A stretch of DNA of 64,000 nt from Amycolatopsis rifamycinica (GCF_000695625.1 NZ_JMQI01000014.1:160338-224337), one strand, 5' to 3'. Shown: positions 9,568 to 19,257, numbered from the stretch's first letter. Program-made: numbers and translations. Notes: generated by a model not told the origin, from the letters alone.

Positions 9568-9783
9568 GCATCACCCGCGAGCCAAGGGGCATCACACGTG
9601 CGCCGGGGGGCATCACACGTGACTGGCCGGGCATCTCGCGTGTCTCCCGGGGCATCACCGTGTCGCCCCTCCAATCACGCGAGATGCCCTCCCGATCACG
9701 CGAGATGCCTCCCCAATCACGCGAGATGCCCTCCCAATCACGTGTGATGCCTCCCCAATCACGCGAGATGCCCAGCCAATCAG
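9568..9783. repeat. Tandem 21-bp array B: two opposed half-arrays
   Basis: The left half has GCATC at 9568, 9589, 9610, 9631 and 9652; the right half has ATCA at 9674, 9695, 9716, 9737, 9758 and 9779. Every step within a half is exactly 21 bp. Left units read GCATCACACGTG and right units ATCACGTGTGATGC or ATCACGCGAGATGC, so the halves are reverse complements of each other. The array lies between proB and the convergent SDR remnant. Right-half units are open as 7-residue repeats but have no start signal, so I do not call a gene. Confidence 0.93.
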
Positions 9784-9802
9784 TCCCGACTCACCCGGTG
9801 AG

Positions 9803-9828
9803 GCGGCACTTTCACGTGAAAGTGCCGC
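9803..9828. terminator. Perfect 26-bp palindrome
   Basis: The sequence from GCGGCACTTTCA to TGAAAGTGCCGC is self-complementary over 26 bp, centred on CACGTG, with no loop bases. It lies just past the end of the reverse-strand SDR remnant and past array B. It could act as a bidirectional terminator or as a protein-binding site; its TCACGTGA core echoes the array units. Confidence 0.6.
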
Positions 9829-9833
9829 GTCCC

Positions 9834-9965
9834 TCAGCCGAGTGAGACCAGGCGCGCTCCGCCGTCCGCTTCCAGGACCGTGCCGGTCAGGTTCGGGTTC
9901 GTCGCCGCCAGCGTCACGACTTCCGCCACGTCGTCCGCCGTGGCGACTCGGCGGGCCGGGACCGC
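9834..9965 (-). pseudogene. 3' remnant of a short-chain dehydrogenase (SDR)
   Basis: About 40 codons encode the typical SDR C-terminus: A-T-A-D-D-V-A-E-V-V, then NPNLTGTVLEADGGARL, ending at a stop at 9834. This is the segment after the catalytic domain that closes the Rossmann fold. Upstream in the same frame the sequence turns into Arg/Ser-rich nonsense, and no cofactor motif or YxxxK is present before the ABM gene starts at 10009. The bulk of the gene has been deleted. The open frame running back to 10172 overlaps the ABM gene and is not real. Confidence 0.65.
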
Positions 9966-10008
9966 GGCCGCCGTCGACCGCCGGCGGCTTGGTGGCGCTG
10001 TTAGCCGG

Positions 10009-10293
10009 TCACGGCGCCTCGATCGCCGAGATCCGGTAGCGCGCCACCGAGGCGCCGAGAATCTGCGCCGCCTGCTCGTCCGACGGTCCGGACCCGCGGA
10101 ACCGCTCCAGGTCTTCGTCGGACTCCCAGCGCTCGTACACCGTGACCCGTCCGGGGTCGAGCAGGTCGGCACCCAGCGCGTACTCGAGGCAGCCCGGCGC
10201 CGCGCGCGCGAGCCGCACGGCTTCGGCGCAGCCTTCGAGGTAGGCGGCGCGGGCCTCCGGGGCGACCGCGAGCCAGCCGGCCACGATGATCAT
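10009..10293 (-). CDS. Antibiotic biosynthesis monooxygenase (ABM) domain protein
   Basis: A 94-residue dimeric alpha-beta barrel protein of the ABM/YgiN type. It begins MIIVAGWLAVAPEAR, contains the motif A-P-G-C-L-E-Y and YERWESDEDLERF, and ends soon after. Such proteins oxidise quinols or aromatic compounds without a cofactor, or serve as small-molecule scavengers; the substrate here is unknown. ATG at 10293 follows GGAAGG. It lies 14 bases downstream of argS on the same strand, so it may be co-transcribed with it. Confidence 0.85.
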   Translation of the reverse strand: MIIVAGWLAVAPEARAAYLEGCAEAVRLARAAPGCLEYALGADLLDPGRVTVYERWESDEDLERFRGSGPSDEQAAQILGASVARYRISAIEAP

Positions 10294-10307
10294 GCGTGTT
10301 CCTTCCG

Positions 10308-12032
<1,725 letters not shown>

Positions 12033-12101
12033 AGTGTCCCTCCTTCGGCTCGGTCTGAAGGCCCGCAGCGTAGCGAGCGTGACCGGTCGATGACGAAGGG
12101 T

Positions 12102-13389
12102 TTACCGCAGCTCGCTGCCCTTGGTCTCCGGGAGCGTGAGGATCACCGCGAACGCGATCGCCGCGCCCACGGCGACGTACCAGAAGTAGAGCGTCTGCGA
12201 CACCGTGCCGAACAGGGTGATGAGCAGGGGAGCGGTGCCGCCGAAGATCGCGACGGTCAGGTTGTACCAGGCCCCGATGCCCCAGCCCGCGCAGTTCGGT
12301 GGGGAACAGTTCGCTCATGATGGCCGGCGCGATCGACGTCATCGCCGTGTACAGCCCGAGCCCCACGCAGAACACGACGAGCAGGCCGCCGACGTCCGGA
12401 CCGATCAAAGTGGACAGTGGCACGACGGCCACCGCGGTGGCCCCGGACCAGACGAGCAGCTGCGGCTTCCGGCCGAACCGGTCCGCCAGCGCCCCGAGCG
12501 GGTACTGCAGGGCGATGAACAACGCTGTGCCGACCGAAAGGGCGAGGAAGACCGCGTCGGCGCCGGCGTGCCGGTTCTTCACCGCGAACGACGTGAGCGC
12601 GCTGAAGAACGTGTAGTAGCAGAGGGTCGACAGCATCGTGAAGCCGACGAGCCTGCCCACCGCCTTCGGGTGGTGGGTCAGCGTCGTCAGCAGCGGCCGT
12701 TCGATCTTCCGCGCCTTGGTCTTCGTCTGCTCGAACAGCTCCGTTTCGGCGAGGCTGCGGCGCAGCCACAGCCCGACGAGGCCGAAGACGCCACCGAGCA
12801 GGAACGGCAGCCGCCAGCCCCACGACGTGAGCTGCGCCTTGTCGAGCGCGCGGGCCAGGACGAAGCCGAGCACGGTCGCGACGAGCACCGCCGAGCCGGT
12901 CGAGATGTAGAAGAACGCCGAGTACCGGCCGCGACGCGCCGGCGGCGCGATCTCGCCCAGGTAGGCCGACGCGTTCGACACCTCCCCGCCCAGCGACAGT
13001 CCCTGGGCGATGCGGGCGAGCAGCAGCAGGATCGGCGCGAGCCAGCCGACCTGCGCGAACGTCGGCAGCAGCCCGATCGCCACCGACCCGCCGGCCATGA
13101 GCAGGATGGTGAGGATCATGGCGGGCTTCCGGCCACGGGTGTCGGCGAACCGCCCGAGCAGGACGCCGCCGAGCGGCCGGAAGAAGAAGGCCAGCGCGTA
13201 GGTGGCGAAGGTGTTGATCAGCGCGAGCGTGTCGTTCCCGGCGGGGAAGAACGCACTGGCGAAGTAGATGCTGAACGTCGCGTAGATCGTCCAGTCGAAC
13301 CACTCCAGCGCGTTCCCGGCACTCGCGGCGAACAGCTTGCGCACCGGCAGCCGGTGGCGCTGCGAAACCTGGACGGCGGATTCGGTCAT
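12102..13389 (-). pseudogene. MFS transporter (metabolite:H+ symporter type), frameshifted near the 3' end
   Basis: The first 370 or so codons encode an intact major facilitator protein of the ProP/ShiA type: GNALEWFDWTIYATF, then GRFADTRGRKPAM and RIAQGLSLGGEV. In other members ELRGLG is followed by I-G-A-W-Y-N-L-T-V-A-I-F-G-G. Here that sequence is present but in the +1 frame, because GGGG replaces GGG (plus-strand C run 12280-12283). After the shift the proper ending runs to a TAA at 12102. The last two or three helices are thus out of frame. ATG at 13389 follows GGAGG. This is either a true recent mutation or a one-base sequencing error in a homopolymer. Confidence 0.85.
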
Positions 13390-13499
13390 GGCGGCCTCCA
13401 CGTCACCCGAAGGTGTCACGGGACTTTGCCACATTCCTTCGCAGTGCGAAAGATCCCCACCATCCGCCCAGGCTGTTCATCCCGGCCCACCCTCCCCAG

Positions 13500-13593
13500 G
13501 TACCCGTGTCGTCCACCTGCGTACGCGTGTCGTCCGTCCAGGTACGCGTGTCGTCCGTCCAGGTACGCGTGTCGTCCGTCCGTATACGTCTCC
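13500..13593. repeat. Tandem 21-bp array C
   Basis: Units start with GTAC at 13500, 13521, 13542 and 13563 and with ATAC at 13584, an exact 21-bp period; two central units are identical over 21 bp. The unit core is TACGCGTGTCGTCC, which shares ACGCGTG with arrays A and B but is otherwise different. It lies between the upstream end of the MFS gene and the 3' end of recQ. Confidence 0.9.
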
Positions 13594-13614
13594 TCCCTCG
13601 CGGACCGCCTTCCC

Positions 13615-15726
13615 TCAGGCCGTGCTGGCCAGCGCGAACGGCAGCACGGCAGGTGCCCCGGCCCGCCGGAGCAGGCGAGCGGCGAGCGTCATCGTCCAGC
13701 CCGTGTCGATGAGGTCGTCCACGAGCAGGATCGGCCCGCCCGGCAGCGTCTCCGCGAGGTCGGCGGGCATGCTCATCCGCCGCCACAGGTCCGCCAGCCG
13801 TTGCGCGCTGTTCGCCTGACGCGGCGGCGGCCCCTCGGCGTCGAGCGCGCCGAGGAAGTCCAGCCTGCCGATCTCGGCGAGCCGCGTCGCCAGGCTGTAC
13901 ACCAGCTGCGGCCGCGTCGACGACGGCACCGCCACCACCGCCACCGGCCGTTCCGCCCACTGCCACCCGGCGAGCACCTGCACACACGCCTTGAACACCG
14001 AGTCGGGCACTTCGGCGTCCTTCGCCTGCGGCCCGACGAGTTCCCGCAGCCGGTTGCCCCAGCCGACGTCGGTGAGCCGCCCGAGCACCTGGCCGGGCTC
14101 GGCCTGGTCGTCGGCCGAGATCCGGCCGGACACCGGTACGTCCAAAGAGGACATCCCGGTCGGCCACTGCTTCCGCGGCGCGACCTCGACACCGGGCCGC
14201 TGCAGGCGTTCGCGCGTCGCGTCGACGACCTCGTCCGCGATCGTCGTGTCCCAGTGCCGCCCGGTGCAGTTGTCGCACCGCCCGCACGGCGCCGCGTCGG
14301 GGTCGTCGAGCTGGCGGCGCAGGTACTCCATCCGGCAGCCGTCGGTGGCGAGGTAACCGAGCATCGCCTGCTGCTCGCGATCGCGCGCTTCCGCCACCCG
14401 CCGGTACCGCCCGCGGTCGTACTGCCATTCCGCGCCCGTGCTCGTCCAGCCGCCCTTGACGCGCCGGACCGCGCCGTCGACGTCCAGCACCTTGAGCACC
14501 ATCTCCAGCCGGGACCGGGAAAGCTCGACCGACGGCTCGAGCGCGGCCGTCGACAGTGGACGGTCGGCGTACGCGAGGGTGTTGAGCACCTGGGTCACCC
14601 GCAGTTCGTCCGGGAAGGCCAGCGACCCGAAGTACGCCCAGATCGCCTTGTCCTCTTCACCGGGCAGCAGCACGACTTCGGCACGCTCCACGCCACGTCC
14701 GGCGCGGCCGACCTGCTGGTAGTAGGCGATCGGCGACGACGGCGCGCCGAGGTGCACGACGAACCCGAGGTCCGGCTTGTCGAACCCCATGCCCAGCGCG
14801 GACGTCGCGACCAGGGCCTTGACGCGGTTGCCGAGCAGGTCGTCCTCGGCCGCCTGCCGGTCGGCCGGGTCGGTCTTGCCGGTGTAGGCCGCCACCGGGT
14901 AGCCGCGGTCCTTCAGTAGCGACGCGACGTCGTGCGCCGCCGCGACGGTCAGGCAGTAGATGATCCCCGACCCGGGCAGCTCGGCCAGGTGCTCGGCGAG
15001 CCAGGCCAGCCGCGCCTGCGACGTCGGCAGCCGGCACACCGACAGCCGCAGGCTTTCCCGGTCGAGGCTGCCGCGCAGCACCAGCGTGTCGCCGCCGGTG
15101 CCGAGGCCCAGCTGCTCGGCGACGTCGGTGACCACGCGGTCGTTCGCGGTCGCCGTCGTCGCCAGCACGGGCACGCCCTCCGGCAGGTCGCCCAGCAGCG
15201 TGCGCAGCCGCCGGTAGTCCGGCCGGAAGTCGTGGCCCCAGTCCGAAATGCAGTGCGCCTCGTCGACCACCAGCAGCCCGGTGCTCGCGGTCAGCTTCGG
15301 CAGGACGTTGTCGCGGAAGTCCGGGTTGTTCAGCCGTTCGGGGCTGACCAGCAGGACGTCCACCTCGCCGGCCGCGACCGCCGCCTGGACCTGGTCCCAC
15401 TCCTGCGGGTTCGCGGAGTTCATCGTCGCCGCGTGAATTCCGGCCCGCGCCGCCGCCGAGATCTGGTTGCGCATCAGCGCCAGCAGGGGCGACACGATGA
15501 CCGTCGGCCCGCTGCCCTGCTCGCGCAGCAACGCCGTGGCCAGGAAGTACACCGCCGACTTGCCCCACCCGGTGCGCTGCACGACCAGCGCGCGGCGCCG
15601 CTGCGCGACCAAGGCCTCGATGGCTGTCCATTGGTCTTCGCGCAGCCTCGCCGCATCGCCGGCGAGTGCCCGCAGGAGGGTCTCGGCGCGGTCGCGGAGG
15701 GCTGAGGTGGTGCTGGTCGTGTCCAC
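13615..15726 (-). CDS. recQ: RecQ family ATP-dependent DNA helicase fused to a phosphoribosyltransferase-like domain
   Basis: A 703-residue protein. The helicase has a P-loop variant VQRTGWGKSAVYF, VDEAHCISDWGHDFRPDYRRL (motif II and the RecQ aromatic-rich loop), SALGMGFDKPD and QQVGRAGRG. A zinc-binding region follows (CRMEYLRRQ, CGRCDNC). Instead of HRDC, the C-terminus has a PRTase fold with the PRPP loop ILLVDDLIDTGWTM. RecQ unwinds DNA 3' to 5' in recombination; the role of the PRTase part is unclear and may be only structural. The start is uncertain: GTG at 15726 (VDTTSTTSALRD) is preferred, and an ATG at 15750 is the alternative. Confidence 0.92.
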   Translation of the reverse strand: MDTTSTTSALRDRAETLLRALAGDAARLREDQWTAIEALVAQRRRALVVQRTGWGKSAVYFLATALLREQGSGPTVIVSPLLALMRNQISAAARAGIHAATMNSANPQEWDQVQAAVAAGEVDVLLVSPERLNNPDFRDNVLPKLTASTGLLVVDEAHCISDWGHDFRPDYRRLRTLLGDLPEGVPVLATTATANDRVVTDVAEQLGLGTGGDTLVLRGSLDRESLRLSVCRLPTSQARLAWLAEHLAELPGSGIIYCLTVAAAHDVASLLKDRGYPVAAYTGKTDPADRQAAEDDLLGNRVKALVATSALGMGFDKPDLGFVVHLGAPSSPIAYYQQVGRAGRGVERAEVVLLPGEEDKAIWAYFGSLAFPDELRVTQVLNTLAYADRPLSTAALEPSVELSRSRLEMVLKVLDVDGAVRRVKGGWTSTGAEWQYDRGRYRRVAEARDREQQAMLGYLATDGCRMEYLRRQLDDPDAAPCGRCDNCTGRHWDTTIADEVVDATRERLQRPGVEVAPRKQWPTGMSSLDVPVSGRISADDQAEPGQVLGRLTDVGWGNRLRELVGPQAKDAEVPDSVFKACVQVLAGWQWAERPVAVVAVPSSTRPQLVYSLATRLAEIGRLDFLGALDAEGPPPRQANSAQRLADLWRRMSMPADLAETLPGGPILLVDDLIDTGWTMTLAARLLRRAGAPAVLPFALASTA

Positions 15727-15811
15727 GTCCCCACGTCTACCCCATGGCACCGACAGACCGGGAACCGGCGGCGTCGCGAACGGGTGGGTTCGCGACGTAT
15801 CCGGGCCGTAT

Positions 15812-15827
15812 TGTGACCTGAATCACA
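15812..15827. promoter_or_regulatory. CRP/GlxR-type operator
   Basis: TGTGA-CCTGAA-TCACA is a perfect match to the CRP consensus TGTGA-N6-TCACA. It lies between recQ and nadD, about 85 bp upstream of recQ and 74 bp upstream of nadD, so a cAMP receptor protein could act on either promoter. Confidence 0.7.
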
Positions 15828-15881
15828 AGATTCCCCGGTCGGGCCGGGGTGGCGAAGAGCACCGGGCCCGGCGGCGCTCGG

Positions 15882-15900
15882 CCTTATAGGCTCTCCGGTC
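15882..15900 (+). promoter_or_regulatory. Possible leaderless promoter of nadD
   Basis: TATAGG lies about ten bases before the ATG at 15901, and no Shine-Dalgarno sequence is present. The spacing puts the transcription start at or next to the A of ATG, the usual geometry of leaderless actinobacterial mRNAs. Confidence 0.45.
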
Positions 15901-16494
15901 ATGTCACCACGGCGGATCGGGGTCATGGGCGGCACCTTCGACCCCGTGCACCACGGCCACCTCGTCGCGGCCAGCGAGGTCCAGTCCCGGTTCGAGCTCG
16001 ACGAGGTGATCTTCGTCCCCACCGGGCAGCCGTGGCAGAAGACCGCCCGCGAGGTGACCAAGGCCGAGGACCGGTACCTGATGACGGTGATCGCGACCGC
16101 GTCCAACCCGGTCTTCTCCGTCAGCCGCGTCGACATCGACCGCGGTGGACCGACCTACACCGTCGACACCCTGCGCGACCTGCACGCCGAATACCCCGAC
16201 GACGAGCTCTTCTTCATCACCGGCGCCGACGCGCTCGAACAGATCCTGACCTGGCACAAGGCCGACGAGCTGTTCGACTTCGCGCACTTCATCGGCGTCA
16301 CCCGGCCCGGTTACCGGCTCAACTCCCACCACCTGCCCAGCGGCAAGGTGAGCCTCGTCGAGGTCACCGCGATGGCCATTTCGTCCACCGGCTGCCGCGA
16401 CCGGGTCGAACGCGGGGAGCCGGTCTGGTACCTCGTTCCCGACGGCGTCGTCCGCTACATCGCCAAAAAGGACCTGTACCGGAAGAGCGACTGA
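15901..16494 (+). CDS. nadD: Nicotinate-nucleotide adenylyltransferase
   Basis: A 197-residue enzyme that adenylates nicotinate mononucleotide in NAD synthesis. The nucleotidyltransferase signature is at the N-terminus: [19 protein letters not shown], with the HxGH pair. Further motifs are [23 protein letters not shown] and the C-terminal [10 protein letters not shown] where the family has I-S-S-T-x-I-R. It heads the block nadD-rsfS-gpgP-octT-degV that matches Rv2421c to Rv2417c. Confidence 0.97.
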   Translation: MSPRRIGVMGGTFDPVHHGHLVAASEVQSRFELDEVIFVPTGQPWQKTAREVTKAEDRYLMTVIATASNPVFSVSRVDIDRGGPTYTVDTLRDLHAEYPDDELFFITGADALEQILTWHKADELFDFAHFIGVTRPGYRLNSHHLPSGKVSLVEVTAMAISSTGCRDRVERGEPVWYLVPDGVVRYIAKKDLYRKSD

Positions 16495-16554
16495 ACCACT
16501 GCCGGTGCCTGCGGGTACCCTTCTCGGGCGAACCCGATCTGGAAAAGGAGCACC

Positions 16555-16950
16555 GTGGCAGCCACGTCCGAGGCTCGAGAGCTGGCCGTAGCGGCCGCCC
16601 ACGCGGCGGCGGACAAGAAGGCCAGCGACGTCGTCGTGCTGGACGTGTCCGAACAGCTCGTCATCACCGACGCCTTCGTCATCGCCTCCGCGTCCAACGA
16701 GCGGCTGGTCGGCGCGATCGTCGACAACGTCGAAGAGAAGCTGCGGGAGAGCGGCCACAAGCCGGTCCGCCGCGAAGGAGCCCGTGAAGGGCGCTGGGTG
16801 CTGCTCGACTACGTCGACGTCGTCGTGCACGTCCAGCACGTCGAAGAGCGCACGTTCTACGGCCTCGAGCGGCTGTGGAAGGACTGTCCGCGCATCGAGG
16901 TGGCCGGACTCGAGGAGCCACCCGCCGACGAGGACCCGGACGTCCCGTGA
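16555..16950 (+). CDS. rsfS: Ribosome silencing factor
   Basis: A 131-residue RsfS/Iojap protein that binds L14 and blocks subunit joining in starvation. It shows the family motifs D-V-S-E-Q-L-V-I-T-D-A-F-V-I-A-S-A-S-N and WVLLDYVDVVVHV, and ends in an acidic tail. The GTG at 16555 follows AAAAGGAG. Its stop overlaps the next gene's GTG by four bases. Confidence 0.96.
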   Translation: MAATSEARELAVAAAHAAADKKASDVVVLDVSEQLVITDAFVIASASNERLVGAIVDNVEEKLRESGHKPVRREGAREGRWVLLDYVDVVVHVQHVEERTFYGLERLWKDCPRIEVAGLEEPPADEDPDVP

Positions 16951-17561
16951 GCCCGCGGCGGCTGGTGCTCTGGCGTCACGGCGAGACGGACTACAACGCC
17001 GCCGGGCGGATGCAGGGTCACCTCGACTCGGCGCTGACCCCGCGCGGCTGGAACCAGGCCCGGTTCGCGGTGCCCGCACTGGCGCGCTTCTCCCCGGACC
17101 TCGTCATCGCCTCCGACCTGCGCCGGGCCACCGACACCGCCACCGTGCTCACCGACGCCATCGGCGTCCCGCTGCGCATCGACAAGCGGTTGCGCGAGAC
17201 GCACCTGGGCGAGTGGCAGGGACTCACCGGCGAGCAGGTCGACCAGGCCTACCCCGGTGAACGCGACCGCTGGCGCACCGACGCGACCTGGGCCCCGCCG
17301 GGCGGCGAGAGCCGGGTCGACGTCGCCGACCGCGCCGGCGAGGTCGTCACGGACCTGCAGCAGGCCAATTCCGCGGCGGGCGACACCGTGCTGCTGGCCG
17401 CGCACGGCGGGCTGATCATCGCGCTGACCGCACGGCTGCTGGCCCTGCCGGTGGCGACCTGGCCGTCGCTGGGCGGCATCTCGAACTGCCACTGGGTCGA
17501 GCTGGGCCGTCGCGACGGGAAGTGGCGGCTGCACGCCTACAACGCGGGGATGCACGGCTAG
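16947..17561 (+). CDS. gpgP: Histidine phosphatase, probable glucosyl-3-phosphoglycerate phosphatase
   Basis: A 204-residue phosphoglycerate-mutase-fold phosphatase with the catalytic motif LWRHGETDYN (His near residue 9), LRETHLGEWQG and AHGGLI with the second His. The stretch RMQGHLDSALTPRG resembles mycobacterial GpgP (Rv2419c), which dephosphorylates glucosyl-3-phosphoglycerate to glucosylglycerate. The position directly after rsfS and before octT is the same as in M. tuberculosis and supports the specific assignment. The family is certain; the substrate is inferred from context. Confidence 0.85.
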   Translation: MSPRRLVLWRHGETDYNAAGRMQGHLDSALTPRGWNQARFAVPALARFSPDLVIASDLRRATDTATVLTDAIGVPLRIDKRLRETHLGEWQGLTGEQVDQAYPGERDRWRTDATWAPPGGESRVDVADRAGEVVTDLQQANSAAGDTVLLAAHGGLIIALTARLLALPVATWPSLGGISNCHWVELGRRDGKWRLHAYNAGMHG

Positions 17562-17564
17562 CCG

Positions 17565-18293
17565 ATGGGGCCGCGCCTGCTCGTGTTCGGCGATTCGCTG
17601 AGCTTCCACGGTCCCGAGGGGCCCTGCGCCGCGGACGAGCCGCGGCTGTGGCCCAATGTCGCGGCCGCCGCCCTCGGTGGCACCGCCGACCTCGTCGCGG
17701 GCATCGGCTGGAACGCCCGCGACGCCTGGTGGTCGCTGACCGGTGACCCGCGCGTGTGGGCCGACCTGCACCACGTCGACGCGGTCGTGTTCGCGATCGG
17801 CAGCATGGACACGCTGCCTTCGCCGTTGCCGACCTACCTGCGCACCGGGCTGCGCTACCTGCGGCCCGATCCGGTGCGGCGCGTGGTGCGCAAAGCCTAT
17901 CTCGCCGCGCAGCCGCGGCTGGCCGTCGCGCTGCGCGGCCGTCCTGCGGTGCTGCCCGCCAAGCTCACCGTGCAGTACCTCGACACCGCGGTGGGCGCGT
18001 TGCGCGTCCTGCGGCCGGAGCTGCCGATCTTCGGCTGGCTGCCGTCGGTCCACCGTGCCGCGGCCTACGGCGGCGTACACACCGCGCGCCCGGCCGCGGC
18101 GGCGGCGATGGCGGCCTGGAGTTCCCGCGCGGGCGTGCCGTTGCTGGACCTCGAAGCCGTCGTAGGGGAGCACGTGCTCAGCGGCGCGGGCAACCCGGAC
18201 GGCATGCACTGGGGCTGGCCGGGCCACGCCGCGGTGGGCGAGGCGATGTCCATGTTGATGGCGCCGGTGCTGGCCCGCGGCCACGTAGGCTGA
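17565..18293 (+). CDS. octT: SGNH-fold acyltransferase, probable diglucosylglycerate octanoyltransferase
   Basis: A 242-residue protein of the SGNH hydrolase superfamily: GDSLSFHGP (block I, Ser near 11), a central AIGSMDTLPSPLPTYLRTG segment and a C-terminal DGMHWG with the Asp-x-x-His pair. It occupies the place of Rv2418c, the octanoyltransferase that acylates early precursors of methylglucose lipopolysaccharide. Three bases separate it from gpgP, so both probably serve synthesis of a polymethylated polysaccharide that binds fatty acids. Confident for the fold, moderate for the substrate. Confidence 0.82.
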   Translation: MGPRLLVFGDSLSFHGPEGPCAADEPRLWPNVAAAALGGTADLVAGIGWNARDAWWSLTGDPRVWADLHHVDAVVFAIGSMDTLPSPLPTYLRTGLRYLRPDPVRRVVRKAYLAAQPRLAVALRGRPAVLPAKLTVQYLDTAVGALRVLRPELPIFGWLPSVHRAAAYGGVHTARPAAAAAMAAWSSRAGVPLLDLEAVVGEHVLSGAGNPDGMHWGWPGHAAVGEAMSMLMAPVLARGHVG

Positions 18294-18297
18294 CGGC

Positions 18298-19155
18298 GTG
18301 TCGGTCGCCGTAGTCACGGATTCCACCGCCCATCTGCCGGAGGGCTTCGCCGAACGGCACGCGGTCCGGGTGGTGCCCCTGCACGTCCTGGTCGACGGCG
18401 TGGTTTCCCTGGACGGCGTCGAAACCGGACCGGCGGCGGTCGCGGAGGCGATGAAGCAGCGGAAGATCGTCACGACGTCACGGCCGACACCCACCGAGTT
18501 CGCGGCGGTGTACCGGGAGGCGTTCGCCGAAGGCGCGGACGCGATCGTGTCGGTGCACCTGTCGCGCGAGCTGTCGGGAACGTGGGAGGCGGCGGTGCTC
18601 GCGGCGCAGGAGGTCGGGCCGGACCGGGTCCGCGTCGTCGACTCGCGGACCACTGCGATGGGGCTCGGGTTCGCCGCGCTGCACGCCGCTTCGGCCGCTT
18701 CCGCCGGAGCTTCGGCGGCCGACGTCGAGGCCGCCGCGATGACGGCGGCCGGCTGCTCGTCGACGTTGTTCGTCGTGGAAACCCTGGACCACCTGCGCCG
18801 CGGCGGCCGGATCGGCCCGGCGGCGGCGCTGCTGGGCACGGCGCTGGCGGTCAAGCCGGTGCTGCACATGTCCGACGGCCGGATCCTGCCGCTGGAGAAG
18901 GTCCGCACGATGAACCGGGCGATCGCCCGCCTGGTCGAGCTCGCGGCCCAGGCGGCGGCCGAGGACGACGTCGAGCTCGCGGTCCACCACCTCGCGTCGC
19001 CGGAGCGCGCGGTCGAGCTGGCGAACCGGCTGGAAGAGGCCGTACCGCGCTCGGCGGGCTGTGTGGTTTCCGAGCTGGGCGCGGTGATCGGGGCACACAC
19101 GGGCCCCGGGGTGCTGGGGGTCGTCGTCCAGCGGACGGTCCCGTCCCGGAGCTAG
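18298..19155 (+). CDS. DegV family fatty-acid-binding protein
   Basis: A 285-residue DegV protein: VVTDSTAHLP at the N-terminus, TSRPTPTEFAAVY, SVHLSRELSGTW, and FVVETLDHLRRGGRIG in the C-terminal domain. Members bind one fatty acid between two domains and in some bacteria hand it to a fatty acid kinase. GTG at 18298 is four bases after octT, and the same neighbour pair exists in mycobacteria (Rv2417c). No FakA kinase is present in the window. Confidence 0.93.
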   Translation: MSVAVVTDSTAHLPEGFAERHAVRVVPLHVLVDGVVSLDGVETGPAAVAEAMKQRKIVTTSRPTPTEFAAVYREAFAEGADAIVSVHLSRELSGTWEAAVLAAQEVGPDRVRVVDSRTTAMGLGFAALHAASAASAGASAADVEAAAMTAAGCSSTLFVVETLDHLRRGGRIGPAAALLGTALAVKPVLHMSDGRILPLEKVRTMNRAIARLVELAAQAAAEDDVELAVHHLASPERAVELANRLEEAVPRSAGCVVSELGAVIGAHTGPGVLGVVVQRTVPSRS

Positions 19156-19257
19156 CCGACGGGCTCCGCTCGGCAATCCATCCACAACACCCCGGTTGTC
19201 CACAGGACGCGACGCCGCCCCTGTCGGACACTCCCCGCGCCCCCTAACGTCGATCGT

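Noticed and set aside
9660..9845. Open frame of 7-residue repeats over array B
   Set aside because: It arises because 21 bp is a multiple of three. There is no ribosome binding site, the units are palindromic DNA, and the left half is inverted.
9834..10172. 112-codon reverse-strand frame as a full gene
   Set aside because: Only the last 40 or so codons resemble an SDR; the rest overlaps the ABM gene in another frame.
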